From: Soonwooa sp032078105
GTDB taxonomy: Bacteria; Bacteroidota; Bacteroidia; Flavobacteriales; Weeksellaceae
Assembly (NCBI GenBank): GCA_046269235.1
Contig: JBJZOS010000001.1
Span: 597,655 to 661,654, forward strand
DNA length: 64,000 bases
Direction: 5' to 3'
The notes beneath the pieces are model-generated. The model saw nothing but the letters and a program-made list of their open reading frames with translations, did not search any database and was not told where the DNA came from. Every line of letters starts with the position of its first letter. Position 1 is the stretch's first letter. The translations under genes were made by a program, and so were the position numbers. Positions 52,794 to 62,586 of this stretch are shown piece after piece.

Positions 52794-53603
52794 ATGATAC
52801 AGTTAAAAACAATAGAAGAACTTCGCTTGATGAAAGAAAGCGCTCAATTGGTTTCTAAAACTTTGGGTATGCTTGCGAAGGAAATTAAACCTGGTGTTAC
52901 AACTAACTATTTAGATAAATTGGGTGGCGAATTTATTCGTGATCATGGTGGTTATCCAGCATTTTTAGGAATGTACGATTTTCCGAAAAATCTTTGTATT
53001 TCTCCCAACGAGCAGGTAGTCCATGGGATTCCGAATGATGAATTTTTAAAGGAAGGCGATATTTTGTCCGTAGATTGTGGCGTTTACATGAATGATTTTT
53101 ATGGGGATCATGCATATACTTTTGAAGTCGGAGAAGTGTCTCCAGAAGTTAAAAAATTGCTTCGTGTTACCAAGGAGTCTCTTTATAAAGGTATCGAACA
53201 ATGTATTCGTGGTAAGCGTGTTGGTGATATTGCAAATGCAATCCAAGTACATTGTGAGAAGGAGGGTTATGGCGTTGTTAGAGAGCTTGTAGGACATGGT
53301 TTGGGGCGTAAAATGCATGAAGATCCGCAGGTGCCCAATTATGGTAAAAAAGGAAGTGGTAAAGTTTTGAAAGATGGTATCGCCTTAGCCATCGAACCGA
53401 TGACGAATATGGGAACTGAAAAAGTAAAATTCCATAATGATGGTTGGACGGTTACAACTTTGGATATGCTTCCTTCTGCACATTTTGAGCATGACGTTTG
53501 TATCATCAAAGGTAAGCCAGTTTTACTATCAACTTATCAATATATTTATGATGCTTTAGGAATTGTTTCAGATGAAGAAAAAGCATTCCAGTTAGATTTT
53601 TAA
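52794..53603 (+). CDS. map: Methionine aminopeptidase, type I
   Basis: The 269-residue enzyme removes the initiator Met from nascent proteins. The metal ligands appear in order: VDCGVYMNDFYGDHAYTF (two Asp), GHGLGRKMHEDP (His), AIEPMTNMG (Glu) and the closing Glu in a C-terminal segment. The conserved substrate His is in HFEHDVCI. This is the standard essential Map. Confidence 0.94.
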   Translation: MIQLKTIEELRLMKESAQLVSKTLGMLAKEIKPGVTTNYLDKLGGEFIRDHGGYPAFLGMYDFPKNLCISPNEQVVHGIPNDEFLKEGDILSVDCGVYMNDFYGDHAYTFEVGEVSPEVKKLLRVTKESLYKGIEQCIRGKRVGDIANAIQVHCEKEGYGVVRELVGHGLGRKMHEDPQVPNYGKKGSGKVLKDGIALAIEPMTNMGTEKVKFHNDGWTVTTLDMLPSAHFEHDVCIIKGKPVLLSTYQYIYDALGIVSDEEKAFQLDF

Positions 53604-53694
53604 TTTTATAAAAATGACTTTAATTAAAAGTTGTAAATAATTGTAAATTCAATTATTGTAAAATTTATTTAAAGTAAAATATAGTTTATTTAAT

Positions 53695-54462
53695 TTGAGA
53701 AAAATAGCGAGTTTTCTTCTTAATAATGTGTCAAGACCAATGCTTATTCAGCTTAGTGTTTTGGCACGTCCACTGATTTATCAAATCTTTAAAGGCGACC
53801 GATTTACAGATCCTATAGATGGTAAATCTTATAGAAAATTTCTTCCCTATGGTTATGGTAAGCAGCGCGAAAATGCATTATCGCCAGGGACCTTATCTTT
53901 GGAAAGACATCGTCAGATGTGGTTGTATCTTAAAAATGAAACAGAGTTTTTTTCAAAGAAATTTAAGGTGCTTCATCTTGCGCCAGAACAGGAATTTCTT
54001 CGTCGTTTCAAAAAAATGAAAAATCTTGACTACACTTCTGCGGATTTGTATTCGCCGATTGTTGATGTTAAGGCCGATATTTTGGATTTGCCGTTTGCGG
54101 ACAATAGTTTTGACGTCATAATTTGTAATCATGTTTTAGAACATATTGTGGATGACAGAAAAGCTATGTCTGAGTTGTATCGTGTGCTGAGAAAGGATGG
54201 ATGGGGAATTGTGCAAGTGCCAATGAAGAATAGTTTAGCGGAGACTTATGAAGATTTTAGCATTGTTGATCCTAAAGAAAGGCAGAAGCATTTCGGACAG
54301 TACGACCATGTAAGATGGTATGGGATGGATTATTTTGATCGATTAAAAAGCGTTGGTTTTGAGGTTGATATCAATTATTATTCACAAAATTTTTCAGAAA
54401 ACGATCAAAAACGATTTGCTCTTCAAAAAAATGAAATATTACCGATAATCCGAAAGTTGTAG
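53695..54462 (+). CDS. Class I SAM-dependent methyltransferase
   Basis: The 255-residue protein has a Methyltransf_11-like core: motif I-like FKVLHLAPEQEFLRRF, motif II DYTSADLYSPIVDVKADI, DLPFADNSFDVIICNHVLEHI and LRKDGWGIVQVP. The N-terminal extension (FTDPIDGKSYRKFLPYGYG) is a conserved block in a Bacteroidota group of these proteins. The start is TTG at 53695, chosen because the residues from it (MRKIASFLLNN) look family-like; the next ATG is at 53740. The substrate is unknown, possibly lipid or surface sugar related. Confidence 0.82.
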   Translation: MRKIASFLLNNVSRPMLIQLSVLARPLIYQIFKGDRFTDPIDGKSYRKFLPYGYGKQRENALSPGTLSLERHRQMWLYLKNETEFFSKKFKVLHLAPEQEFLRRFKKMKNLDYTSADLYSPIVDVKADILDLPFADNSFDVIICNHVLEHIVDDRKAMSELYRVLRKDGWGIVQVPMKNSLAETYEDFSIVDPKERQKHFGQYDHVRWYGMDYFDRLKSVGFEVDINYYSQNFSENDQKRFALQKNEILPIIRKL

Positions 54463-54478
54463 CTTTCGGATTTTTTTG
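54447..54478 (+). terminator. Terminator after the methyltransferase gene
   Basis: A 10-bp perfect stem (54447-54456 with 54463-54472) has a 6-nt loop and is followed by seven T residues. The methyltransferase stop codon (54460-54462) lies in the loop. Confidence 0.85.
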
Positions 54479-54620
54479 TTAAGTAAACGTTAAACATGTT
54501 AGCACTTTGCTCTTCGATACATAATATCTATTATCTTTAATTGTTTTTATTGATATAAATCAATCGATTGTTTGATTGTAAAACTTTATTTTAGCGAATC
54601 ATTTAATTTTATTAATATTT

Positions 54621-55766
54621 ATGAGAAGAATATCGATACTGATGGCGGCTTCAGCGCTTATTTTAGTTTCTTGTTCACAAGATAAGAAGCCTGATGCGCA
54701 GAAGGATGCCAAACCGCAACCCTATGAATATATCATTGCGAAAGCTGGGGCAGCAGACAATCATACAGAATATCCAGCAAGATTAGAAGGTGTCGAAAAT
54801 GTAGAAATACGACCAAAGATTGATGGCTTTATCGAGAATCTTTATGTAGATGAGGGGCAAATGGTGAGCAAAGGGCAGTCTATGTTCCGAATTCGTAATC
54901 CTCAATATGAGCAAATGGTTCGTGTCGCGCAAGCTTCAGTTAACAGTGCACAAGCTTCGGTTGCAACAGCTCAAATGCAAGTGACTAAAACCAAACCTTT
55001 GGTAGACCGCAATATTATATCGGCTTACGAATTGCAAGCAGCACAACTCAATCTAAAAGCAGCACAGGCAAGTCTTGCTGAACAACAAGCGCAATTAACC
55101 AATGCGAAAGTTAACCAAGGTTATACGGTTATAAAAAGTCCTGTCTCTGGAGTTGTAGGAACACTTCCGTTAAAGGCTGGTAGTTATGTGAGTGCCAGTA
55201 CTTCACAGGCTTTAACAACAGTTTCAAATATCTCAAAAATATTTGCTTATTTTTCTATTAATGAAAAAGATCAACTGAACTTTTTGAAACATTCTCCTGG
55301 CGCTTCAATCCAAGAGAAAATTAAAAATACACCTTTGATAAGTCTTCGCCTTTCTGACGGAACAATGTACAACGAAAAAGGAAAGTTAGAATCTATTAGT
55401 GGTTTGGTTGATCCAAGTACAGGATCTTTCAGTATGCGTGCGGCATTCACTAATCCTCAAGGATTGTTAAGAAGTGGTTACAGCGCAACGATTTTGCTTC
55501 CGAGTAATTTAGAAAATATCATTGTTATTCCACAAAAAGCAACTTACGAACTTCAAGGGAAAGTTTTTGTCTACTTGGTAGGAGCTAACAATAAAGTAAA
55601 ATCTCAAGAAATAAAAATTACTGAGCTTCCAGATGGTATAACTTACGCTGTTGATTCTGGTCTGAAAGCTGGGGACAAAATTGTCGTGCAAGGGGTCGGT
55701 TTGCTAAAAGATGACACCGAAATTGTACCTAAAGAAACCACTCTTCAAGCAATTTTGAAGAAGTAA
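54621..55766 (+). CDS. RND efflux periplasmic adaptor (membrane fusion) lipoprotein
   Basis: The 381-residue protein has a lipoprotein signal (MRRISILMAASALILVSC), then the membrane-fusion-protein layout: lipoyl half (VEIRPKIDGFIENLYVDEGQMVSKGQ), a coiled hairpin rich in Ala and Gln, the second lipoyl half (YTVIKSPVSGVVGTLPLKAG) and a beta-barrel. It links the inner-membrane pump of the next gene with the outer-membrane channel. It is the first gene of a three-gene operon. No repressor gene is adjacent. Confidence 0.93.
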   Translation: MRRISILMAASALILVSCSQDKKPDAQKDAKPQPYEYIIAKAGAADNHTEYPARLEGVENVEIRPKIDGFIENLYVDEGQMVSKGQSMFRIRNPQYEQMVRVAQASVNSAQASVATAQMQVTKTKPLVDRNIISAYELQAAQLNLKAAQASLAEQQAQLTNAKVNQGYTVIKSPVSGVVGTLPLKAGSYVSASTSQALTTVSNISKIFAYFSINEKDQLNFLKHSPGASIQEKIKNTPLISLRLSDGTMYNEKGKLESISGLVDPSTGSFSMRAAFTNPQGLLRSGYSATILLPSNLENIIVIPQKATYELQGKVFVYLVGANNKVKSQEIKITELPDGITYAVDSGLKAGDKIVVQGVGLLKDDTEIVPKETTLQAILKK

Positions 55767-55801
55767 TTATTTGAGAATTTTCTGAATTTTAAATAAGATT
55801 T

Positions 55802-58800
55802 ATGTTTAAAAAATTTATAGAACGTCCAGTACTTTCAACGGTAATTTCCATCATTATCGTCATTTTGGGAGTTTTGGGCATCTTTACGCTTCCCGTAGCG
55901 CAGTATCCAGATATTGCACCACCCACCGTTGTCGTTAACGCCAACTATATGGGGGCCAATGCTGATGTTATCTTAAAAAGTGTCATTGTCCCTTTGGAAG
56001 AGCAAATCAATGGGGTCGAAGGTATGACCTACATGACATCATCAGCTACCAATGATGGATCGGGATCGGTTACAGTCTATTTCAAGCAAGGGATTAATCC
56101 AGATATCGCAGCGGTTAACGTACAGAACAGAGTTTCTAGAGCCAACAGTTTGTTACCTCGCGAGGTGACGCAAGCAGGGGTTACTGTTGTTAAGCGTCAG
56201 AGTTCCAATGTTTTAATATTTTCATTGTATAGTGAAAATCCAGAATTTGATCAAACTTTTATCCAAAACTATGCGAACATCAATATTATTCCACAGGTTA
56301 AAAGGGTAGCTGGTGTTGGTGATGCCACGGTTTTCGGTACTAAAGATTATTCGGTTAGGATTTGGTTAGACCCACAAAAAATGGCAGCTTATGGCTTAGT
56401 TCCTTCAGATATTAATGCTGTTTTAGCAGAACAAAATATTGAAGCTGCACCAGGAAGTGTTGGTGACGAGGCTAATACAAGTTTTAGATATACTTTAAAA
56501 TACAAAGGTCGTTTAACAGAGATTCCTCAGTTTGAAGAAATCGTTTTGAAAGGAACAGAAAACGGTCAAATTCTTCGTCTCAAAGATGTTGCTAAAATAG
56601 AATTAGGTGCACAAGATTATACGGGGAAGAGTTTCACGGATGGTAATCCGAGTATTGGTATTGCGATTTCGCAAACCGCGGGATCTAACGCACAAGATGT
56701 TATTGATCAAACGTTAGCAGTATTAACCAATGCCGAAAAAGCTTTCCCAAAAGGTATTAAATGGACAACACTCGTTAATGCTAATGATTTTCTAGATGCT
56801 TCTATCGAGAAAGTTGTACATACCTTGGTTGAAGCATTTATCTTGGTATTCTTGGTCGTATTTTTGTTCTTACAAGATTGGCGTTCAACATTAATTCCTG
56901 CAATTGCGGTTCCTGTTGCTATTATTGGTACATTCTTTTTCCTAAATATTTTCGGATTTACAATCAACTTGCTAACGCTTTTCGCTTTAATTCTAGCGGT
57001 TGGGATTGTTGTGGATGATGCTATTGTTGTTGTCGAAGCTGTACATACTAAATTGGAACAAGGTGAAAAATCACCACTTCGTGCATCGGTTAATGCGATG
57101 GGCGAGATTAGTGGAGCGATTATCAGTATTACGTTAGTTATGTCTGCCGTTTTCGTACCAGTAAGTTTTATTACGGGCTCGGCGGGTGTATTTTATAAGC
57201 AATTTGGTTTAACATTAGCAATTTCGATCGCACTTTCGGCAGTTAACGCTTTGACTTTGAGTCCAGCTTTGTGCGCAATTTTCTTAAAACCACATTCGCA
57301 TGAAGCAAAGAAGATGAATGTGATGCAACGATTTTTCCTGTATTTTAATACCATTTTTGATGCTTTAGTTAAGCGTTATTCAACTTGGGTATTATTTTTA
57401 TTAAGAAAAAAATGGCTTGCAGGTTTAGGACTAATTGCATTTACAGGACTATTTATTTGGTTGATGAATACAACGCCTAAGTCTTTTGTTCCATCAGAAG
57501 ATATGGGTGGAATAATGGCTGATATTTCATTGCCGTTGGGTGCTAATGAAGTTAGGACACAAGCTGTTCTTGATGAAGTAGAAGCTATTGTTAAACAAGA
57601 ACCAGAAGTGGCGCATATTCTTAAAGTTTCTGGTCGTGGCATGATGTCGGGATCAGGAAGTAACAACGGTATGCTAATTTTGAAATTAAAACCTTGGTCA
57701 GAACGTAAAAATAAGGAAGAAAGTACACAAGCGCTTTTAGCAAGGTTATACCAAAAAACGGCGGGGATTAAAGATGCAAAATTGGTCTTCTTTGGGCGAC
57801 CAACGCTTCAAGGTTTTGGTAATGCAGCAGGTTTCGAATTTCAAGTTCAGGATCAAAAAGGTGGAAGTATTGAAGATTTAACAAAAGTAAGTAACGATTT
57901 TATCAATGCGCTTAAAGAACGTCCCGAAGTACAAAATGCTTTTACGTCATTTAATCCAAATTATCCGCAGTATATGATTGACATTGATGTGCCGACGGCT
58001 AAAGCTGCTGGTTTTACAGTTAATGATATCTTATCGGTAATGCAAGGTTATTTTGGCGGTGTATATTCTTCCAATGTTAACTTGTTCGGAAAACAATATC
58101 GTGTTATCTACCAAGCGCCAGCAGATCAACGTCAAAGTTTAGAAAATCTAAACTCAATGATGGTGAGAAATAGTGCAGGTGTTATGGCGCCGGTTAGTCG
58201 TTTTGTAACCACTAAAAAAGTATATGGTCCGCAAGCGATAGGACGTTTTAATCTCTTTACTTCTGTGTCCGTTAATGGTACGCCAAATGCCGGTTATAGC
58301 TCTGGTGACGCCATTGAAGTCGTGAAAAAAGTTGCGGCAGAAACGCTTCCAACAGGTTATGGATACGAGTTTTCTGGATTGACAAGGGAAGAAGTTAACT
58401 CGGGAAGTCAAACGGTATTTATCTTTATACTTTGTTGCGTATTCGTTTATTTCTTATTGGCCGCGCAATACGAAAGTTATTTGCTTCCATTTGCTGTAAT
58501 GTTGTCATTGCCAGTTGGTTTGGCTGGGGCTATGATGTTTTCAAGCTGGATTGGTAAGTCAAACAATATCTACACACAGATTTCTTTAATTATGTTAATA
58601 GGACTCTTGGCAAAAAATGCAATTTTAATTGTTGAATTTGCATTGGACGCTCGCAAAATGGGTTACAGCATTGGTCGAGCTGCAATTTCTGGAGCTAAGC
58701 AAAGGATTCGTCCGATTTTGATGACATCGTTTGCATTTATATTTGGATTAATTCCGTTAGCGACGGCAAGTGGTGCAGGAGCTATTGGTAACCAATCGAT

Positions 58801-58951
58801 TGGTATTGGGGCGATTGGCGGTATGTTAGTTGGGACAATATTTGGTGTATTATTTATTCCGATCTTGTTTGCAATTTTCCAATATTTACAAGAACGTGTG
58901 TCTAACAAGAAAGTTTTCGAAGAAGATTATGGAAACAGACTTAGCGAATAA
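55802..58951 (+). CDS. RND multidrug efflux permease (HAE1/AcrB type)
   Basis: The 1049-residue inner-membrane pump begins with MFKKFIERPVLSTVISI and LPVAQYPDIAPPTV, as in AcrB-type transporters. The proton-relay acidic pair is in GIVVDDAIVVVEAV and the matching Lys in GLLAKNAILIVEFA. Two large periplasmic porter regions and about twelve helices follow the family order. It should export drugs, bile salts or other amphiphiles together with the adaptor and the outer-membrane factor. The stop lies 22 bp before the next gene. Confidence 0.95.
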   Translation: MFKKFIERPVLSTVISIIIVILGVLGIFTLPVAQYPDIAPPTVVVNANYMGANADVILKSVIVPLEEQINGVEGMTYMTSSATNDGSGSVTVYFKQGINPDIAAVNVQNRVSRANSLLPREVTQAGVTVVKRQSSNVLIFSLYSENPEFDQTFIQNYANINIIPQVKRVAGVGDATVFGTKDYSVRIWLDPQKMAAYGLVPSDINAVLAEQNIEAAPGSVGDEANTSFRYTLKYKGRLTEIPQFEEIVLKGTENGQILRLKDVAKIELGAQDYTGKSFTDGNPSIGIAISQTAGSNAQDVIDQTLAVLTNAEKAFPKGIKWTTLVNANDFLDASIEKVVHTLVEAFILVFLVVFLFLQDWRSTLIPAIAVPVAIIGTFFFLNIFGFTINLLTLFALILAVGIVVDDAIVVVEAVHTKLEQGEKSPLRASVNAMGEISGAIISITLVMSAVFVPVSFITGSAGVFYKQFGLTLAISIALSAVNALTLSPALCAIFLKPHSHEAKKMNVMQRFFLYFNTIFDALVKRYSTWVLFLLRKKWLAGLGLIAFTGLFIWLMNTTPKSFVPSEDMGGIMADISLPLGANEVRTQAVLDEVEAIVKQEPEVAHILKVSGRGMMSGSGSNNGMLILKLKPWSERKNKEESTQALLARLYQKTAGIKDAKLVFFGRPTLQGFGNAAGFEFQVQDQKGGSIEDLTKVSNDFINALKERPEVQNAFTSFNPNYPQYMIDIDVPTAKAAGFTVNDILSVMQGYFGGVYSSNVNLFGKQYRVIYQAPADQRQSLENLNSMMVRNSAGVMAPVSRFVTTKKVYGPQAIGRFNLFTSVSVNGTPNAGYSSGDAIEVVKKVAAETLPTGYGYEFSGLTREEVNSGSQTVFIFILCCVFVYFLLAAQYESYLLPFAVMLSLPVGLAGAMMFSSWIGKSNNIYTQISLIMLIGLLAKNAILIVEFALDARKMGYSIGRAAISGAKQRIRPILMTSFAFIFGLIPLATASGAGAIGNQSIGIGAIGGMLVGTIFGVLFIPILFAIFQYLQERVSNKKVFEEDYGNRLSE

Positions 58952-58973
58952 TCTCAAAAGAAAATCTATTACA

Positions 58974-60377
58974 ATGAAAATTAAAACTTCACATATAGTC
59001 TCCACAATAGCTTTAGCGGGATTAATGCAGTCTTGTAAAGTCACGGAAACCTATCAAAAACCAAGTGTAAAAGCCGATTGGGATAAGTCGTTGTTTAGAA
59101 AGCAAACCAACGCCGATTCTCTATCTATGGCAAAAGTCGCTTGGAATCAAATTTTTGCTGACGACAAACTACAAAGTGTCATCAAAAAAACGATTGAGAA
59201 CAATTATGATCTAAAAATCGCTGTAACGAGAATTAATGAAGCGGATGCGGTTTTCAAACAATCGCAACTTAACAATTTGCCAACTATTGACGGCATTGCT
59301 TCGATAAAAGACACCAAAAATAGTGCGGCGGCGCAAGGTAGCAATTTTAGAATGCCAGATGTTATGAATTTCCAATTGGGCCTGTCTGCTGGTTGGGAGG
59401 TTGATATTTGGGGAAAGATGGCGACCATGAAACGTTCTGCTTACGCAGGTTTTTTACAAACCGACGCGGCGAGAAGAGCTGTACAAACGCAATTGGTCGC
59501 ACAGGCTGCAAGTTTGTACTATCAGTTGTTGTCTTTGGACAAACAGTTAGCAATCACAAAGCAAACGGTCGATCTTCGCACCAAAAATGTTGAAGCTGTA
59601 CAGTTGTTGATGGATGCGGCCTATTTGACTGGTGCGGATGTTGAGCAAAGTAAAGCCAATTTATATGCAGCGCAGTTGATGATTCCTGATTTGGAAATTC
59701 AGATTCAACAAACCGAAAATGCACTGAATCTTTTAATGGGTGAAGCACCAAAAGATATTCAAAGAAATAGCATTGACTCGCAAGTTGTTTCCACAGATTT
59801 CAGAACTGGACTTCCAGCGTCGTTGTTGCAGAATCGTCCAGATGTTTTGTCGGCTGAGATGGCGTTTCGTCAAGCTTTCGAAAACAAAAATGTCGCTTTG
59901 GCGCAGGTTTATCCGTCGCTTAATATTACCGCAGCTTTAGGGCTGTCGTCAAAGAATATTAAAGACTTTTTCAACGAGTCCTTATTCTATACGGTTGGTG
60001 GAACTGTAACCCAAAATATCTTCCAACAAGGCAATCGCAAGGCGCAAGTCAAAATAACAGAAGCACGTAAAGAACAAGCGTATCTCAATTTTGAAAAAAC
60101 TTTGTTAAAGGCTGGTGCAGAGGTTTCGGATGCTTTGGTAACTTACGAAAAAGCAAAATCCAAAGAGGCGACGCGTCAACTACAAATCGAATCTTTACAA
60201 AAGGCGCTTGATTTTAGTAATGAGTTGTTAACTTACTCATCGAAAGTTAATTACGTTAATGTTTTGACGGCAGAACAAGCCTTGTTGCAGGCGCAATTAT
60301 CTGCGGTTAATGACAAGTTGCAACAGTTGCAAGCCATGACCGAATTTTATCGTGCACTTGGTGGCGGACAGTTTTAG
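58974..60377 (+). CDS. TolC-like outer-membrane efflux lipoprotein (NodT family)
   Basis: The 467-residue protein starts at the ATG 58974 with a lipoprotein signal (IALAGLMQSC), which decides the start over upstream in-frame codons. It has two outer-membrane efflux repeats of long helices rich in Ala, Gln and Glu, with LPASLLQNRPDVLSAEMAF, the typical linker of NodT-family channels. It forms the exit duct of the RND pump encoded upstream. Confidence 0.93.
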   Translation: MKIKTSHIVSTIALAGLMQSCKVTETYQKPSVKADWDKSLFRKQTNADSLSMAKVAWNQIFADDKLQSVIKKTIENNYDLKIAVTRINEADAVFKQSQLNNLPTIDGIASIKDTKNSAAAQGSNFRMPDVMNFQLGLSAGWEVDIWGKMATMKRSAYAGFLQTDAARRAVQTQLVAQAASLYYQLLSLDKQLAITKQTVDLRTKNVEAVQLLMDAAYLTGADVEQSKANLYAAQLMIPDLEIQIQQTENALNLLMGEAPKDIQRNSIDSQVVSTDFRTGLPASLLQNRPDVLSAEMAFRQAFENKNVALAQVYPSLNITAALGLSSKNIKDFFNESLFYTVGGTVTQNIFQQGNRKAQVKITEARKEQAYLNFEKTLLKAGAEVSDALVTYEKAKSKEATRQLQIESLQKALDFSNELLTYSSKVNYVNVLTAEQALLQAQLSAVNDKLQQLQAMTEFYRALGGGQF

Positions 60378-60390
60378 AATTTTAAAAATC

Positions 60391-60424
60391 AAAAAACCTA
60401 ACAAAAATTTTAGTTAGGTTTTTT
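60391..60424. terminator. Terminator at the end of the efflux operon
   Basis: A 12-bp stem (60391-60402 with 60413-60424) has a 10-nt loop and is followed by more T residues. It also lies across the stop of the broken minus-strand gene that ends at 60410. Confidence 0.85.
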
Positions 60425-60747
60425 TTTGAAGTTAATCCCGCTATCTACGATAGCTTTTTTAGAATTGTGTTGGCTATTTAGATCACGATACTTAAAGAGA
60501 AAAGCTAATTTATGATTTATTCTAATCGAAGCATTCGTATCTATATTTTTAAAAAAGATTTTCAGCAAATATGCTTGTTTTGAGTCTTCAGCATTTTCTC
60601 TAACAACCACTTTGTCAGTAAGCCCATCTTTGTTAAGGTCAGCTTTTAAGTAGCATATGATGTTGCGATATTGTTTGTCAGAAACTTGTGCAGAGCTCTT
60701 TAACGATACAAAAATTAGAAAAATATAGCTGTAATTTTTAATTTCAT
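60410..60747 (-). pseudogene. Frameshifted short secreted protein
   Basis: A signal peptide starts at ATG 60747 (MKLKITAIFF) but the frame stops after 10 codons. One base off, the signal peptide continues as IFVSLKSSAQ and runs into a frame ending at 60410 with ADLNKDGLTDKVVVREN, an acidic calcium-loop-like stretch, and LKIFFKNIDTNASI. A single-base deletion near the T-run (about 60715-60725) explains this. The restored protein, about 112 residues, would be secreted, but its end inside the terminator suggests it is also truncated. Confidence 0.65.
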
Positions 60748-60927
60748 AATTGTGTTATTTGTGTCAGAAATTATTTTTAAGGATGAAGAATACTTTGCAA
60801 AATTATTGGCAAAAAAGAATTAAAACAGTATGAAAATATTCCGTTGATACTATTTTCATTTGGAGATTTGCAGCCAAATAATATAAAAACGATGACGCTT
60901 ATAGAAATTGAATTAAAATTCGTCATG

Positions 60928-61746
60928 CTATTTCTCTTTATAAAATTGATAGAATCTTTTGTCCGAATAATATAGCAATGTGTCTTGGTCCGTCTTTGGT
61001 GAATTTAACTCATCAAAATAAATCCCAGAATTGTAAAACAAGTCTGTTTTGAACTCGACTTCTTCATTTTTCAATTTCATTTTAAAAAAATAATCTCGAC
61101 TTTGCGTGAAGATGCCGCTGTTTTTTTCATAAACTTTTTCGCGTCCTTCAACGCTAGAAGATGGTGTCCCGTAGCTTATCCTACCAAGACTGTTACCAGT
61201 AACTGCTTTATCAAAAAGCTGAATATTATGCATATTGATGCCATGGTCACCAGCCATTTTTATTGCAATAAGACGTCCATCAAAACTTAATTTTTTGTTT
61301 TTTAATTCAGTTGCTGATAGATCATGAGTTTTTAAAGTATTGATATCTAAAACGAATGGCTTCAAATCTTTATTTTCGCTTGATGCTGAACTAAAATAAA
61401 CCAAATTTTTTTCGTTTTCATAACCATAAGAGACGCTGCCTTTAGAATAAAAATCGTAGATCGGTTTTAGATTTTTTTTGATAATAGCGATTCTCGTTTC
61501 GTTATTATTGTTGTCAATTTTTTTATAATTAATTAAAATGTAATCGGTTTTCGGAATCAAATAATAGTTGTTAATATAAAGACTATCAACTTGTTTGTTA
61601 ACAAATTGGTCTGCTTTGGTCGTTTTTGGAAAATACGGAATTTGGGGATGTTTATTAGTATTGGGAATTTTATAACCCGAAAGATAGATTAATCCAATAA
61701 TGGCTATAATGAAAATGCTGCCAAGAATAAGAAGTATTTTTTTCAT
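60928..61746 (-). CDS. Unrecognised membrane-anchored protein
   Basis: The 272-residue protein has one N-terminal membrane helix (ILLILGSIFIIAIIGLIYLSGY). The rest is a predicted periplasmic domain that is beta-rich with many Lys, Asn and Tyr residues and SSASSENKDLKPFVLDINTLK-like strands, which could be a beta-propeller-like fold. I do not recognise a family. It stands in a run of minus-strand genes and pseudogenes. Confidence 0.6.
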   Translation of the reverse strand: MKKILLILGSIFIIAIIGLIYLSGYKIPNTNKHPQIPYFPKTTKADQFVNKQVDSLYINNYYLIPKTDYILINYKKIDNNNNETRIAIIKKNLKPIYDFYSKGSVSYGYENEKNLVYFSSASSENKDLKPFVLDINTLKTHDLSATELKNKKLSFDGRLIAIKMAGDHGINMHNIQLFDKAVTGNSLGRISYGTPSSSVEGREKVYEKNSGIFTQSRDYFFKMKLKNEEVEFKTDLFYNSGIYFDELNSPKTDQDTLLYYSDKRFYQFYKEK

Positions 61747-61802
61747 TCAATTCATTGTGAATTTAAAAATACTCAAAAAAAGCTTAATCGGTATAATTTG
61801 TT

Positions 61803-62461
61803 TTAAAATAAAGCTTGCAACAATCGATGCATTAAAAAGCTTGAAAACCAATTGTTATAATTCCATAAAATAAGTGAAAGCATTACTACTGCAACTAAAA
61901 ATGGAACTAATAATGAGTCTTGGCGGTACTCGAATTTTTTAGGAATAACTTCACTCCAAACAAAAAATTGCATGAGAAAACCAATTCCAGAAAACAACAT
62001 TTCGGGGCTTTTACGTAATGAAAAAAACTTGTGATCTGACATCATTTTGAGATAAGGAAAAGCTAAAATTTGTAGTATGGTAAAAGTCAATCCGAATATT
62101 AAAACGCCAATGGCACTCGATGTTTTTTTGAGTCTTAAACAATTATAAGCTAATAAAATACTACCCGAAAAAGAAAGCTTGTTACTAAAAATCGACTTTG
62201 CAAAGGAAGAGCGTCAGGATTTTCTGTGATGTAATCTTTATGTTCTAGCGCTTTCTCTTCTTGGCTTTTAATCTCTTCCTCTCGACGATTTTTGATTAAA
62301 GATTTTATACGCTCAGTTTCGGAAGGGTCAAAAATAACATGACGTTGTTTCAGAATTTCGAAAGCCATTTCAATAGCTTCTGCAACATAACGACTATGGG
62401 GTTTCAGATAGTTCTTAAGCTCCTGATTCGATAATTTTTCTAAAACTTTGCAATTGACCAT
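61803..62461 (-). pseudogene. Frameshifted membrane protein gene
   Basis: Two reading frames join into one protein of about 219 residues. The first (62461-62150) is a soluble helical N-terminal part (MVNCKVLEKLSNQELKNYLK to ITENPDALPLQSRF) that enters its first membrane helix and then stops. The second frame continues directly as SGSILLAYNCLRLKKTSSAIGVLIFGLTF and three more hydrophobic helices to 61803. One T missing from the T-run near 62166-62170 explains the break. Family and function are not known. Confidence 0.7.
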
Positions 62462-62586
62462 TCTATTTTTTCGAAGTGGAAAGATATTGTTTGTAGTTGA
62501 TATATAAAAACGAAAAAGATTTTCTTAGAAATAATATCATTTACTCATAAAAAAAATGTTCGCATTAGAAAAGCAAAATCAACCAA

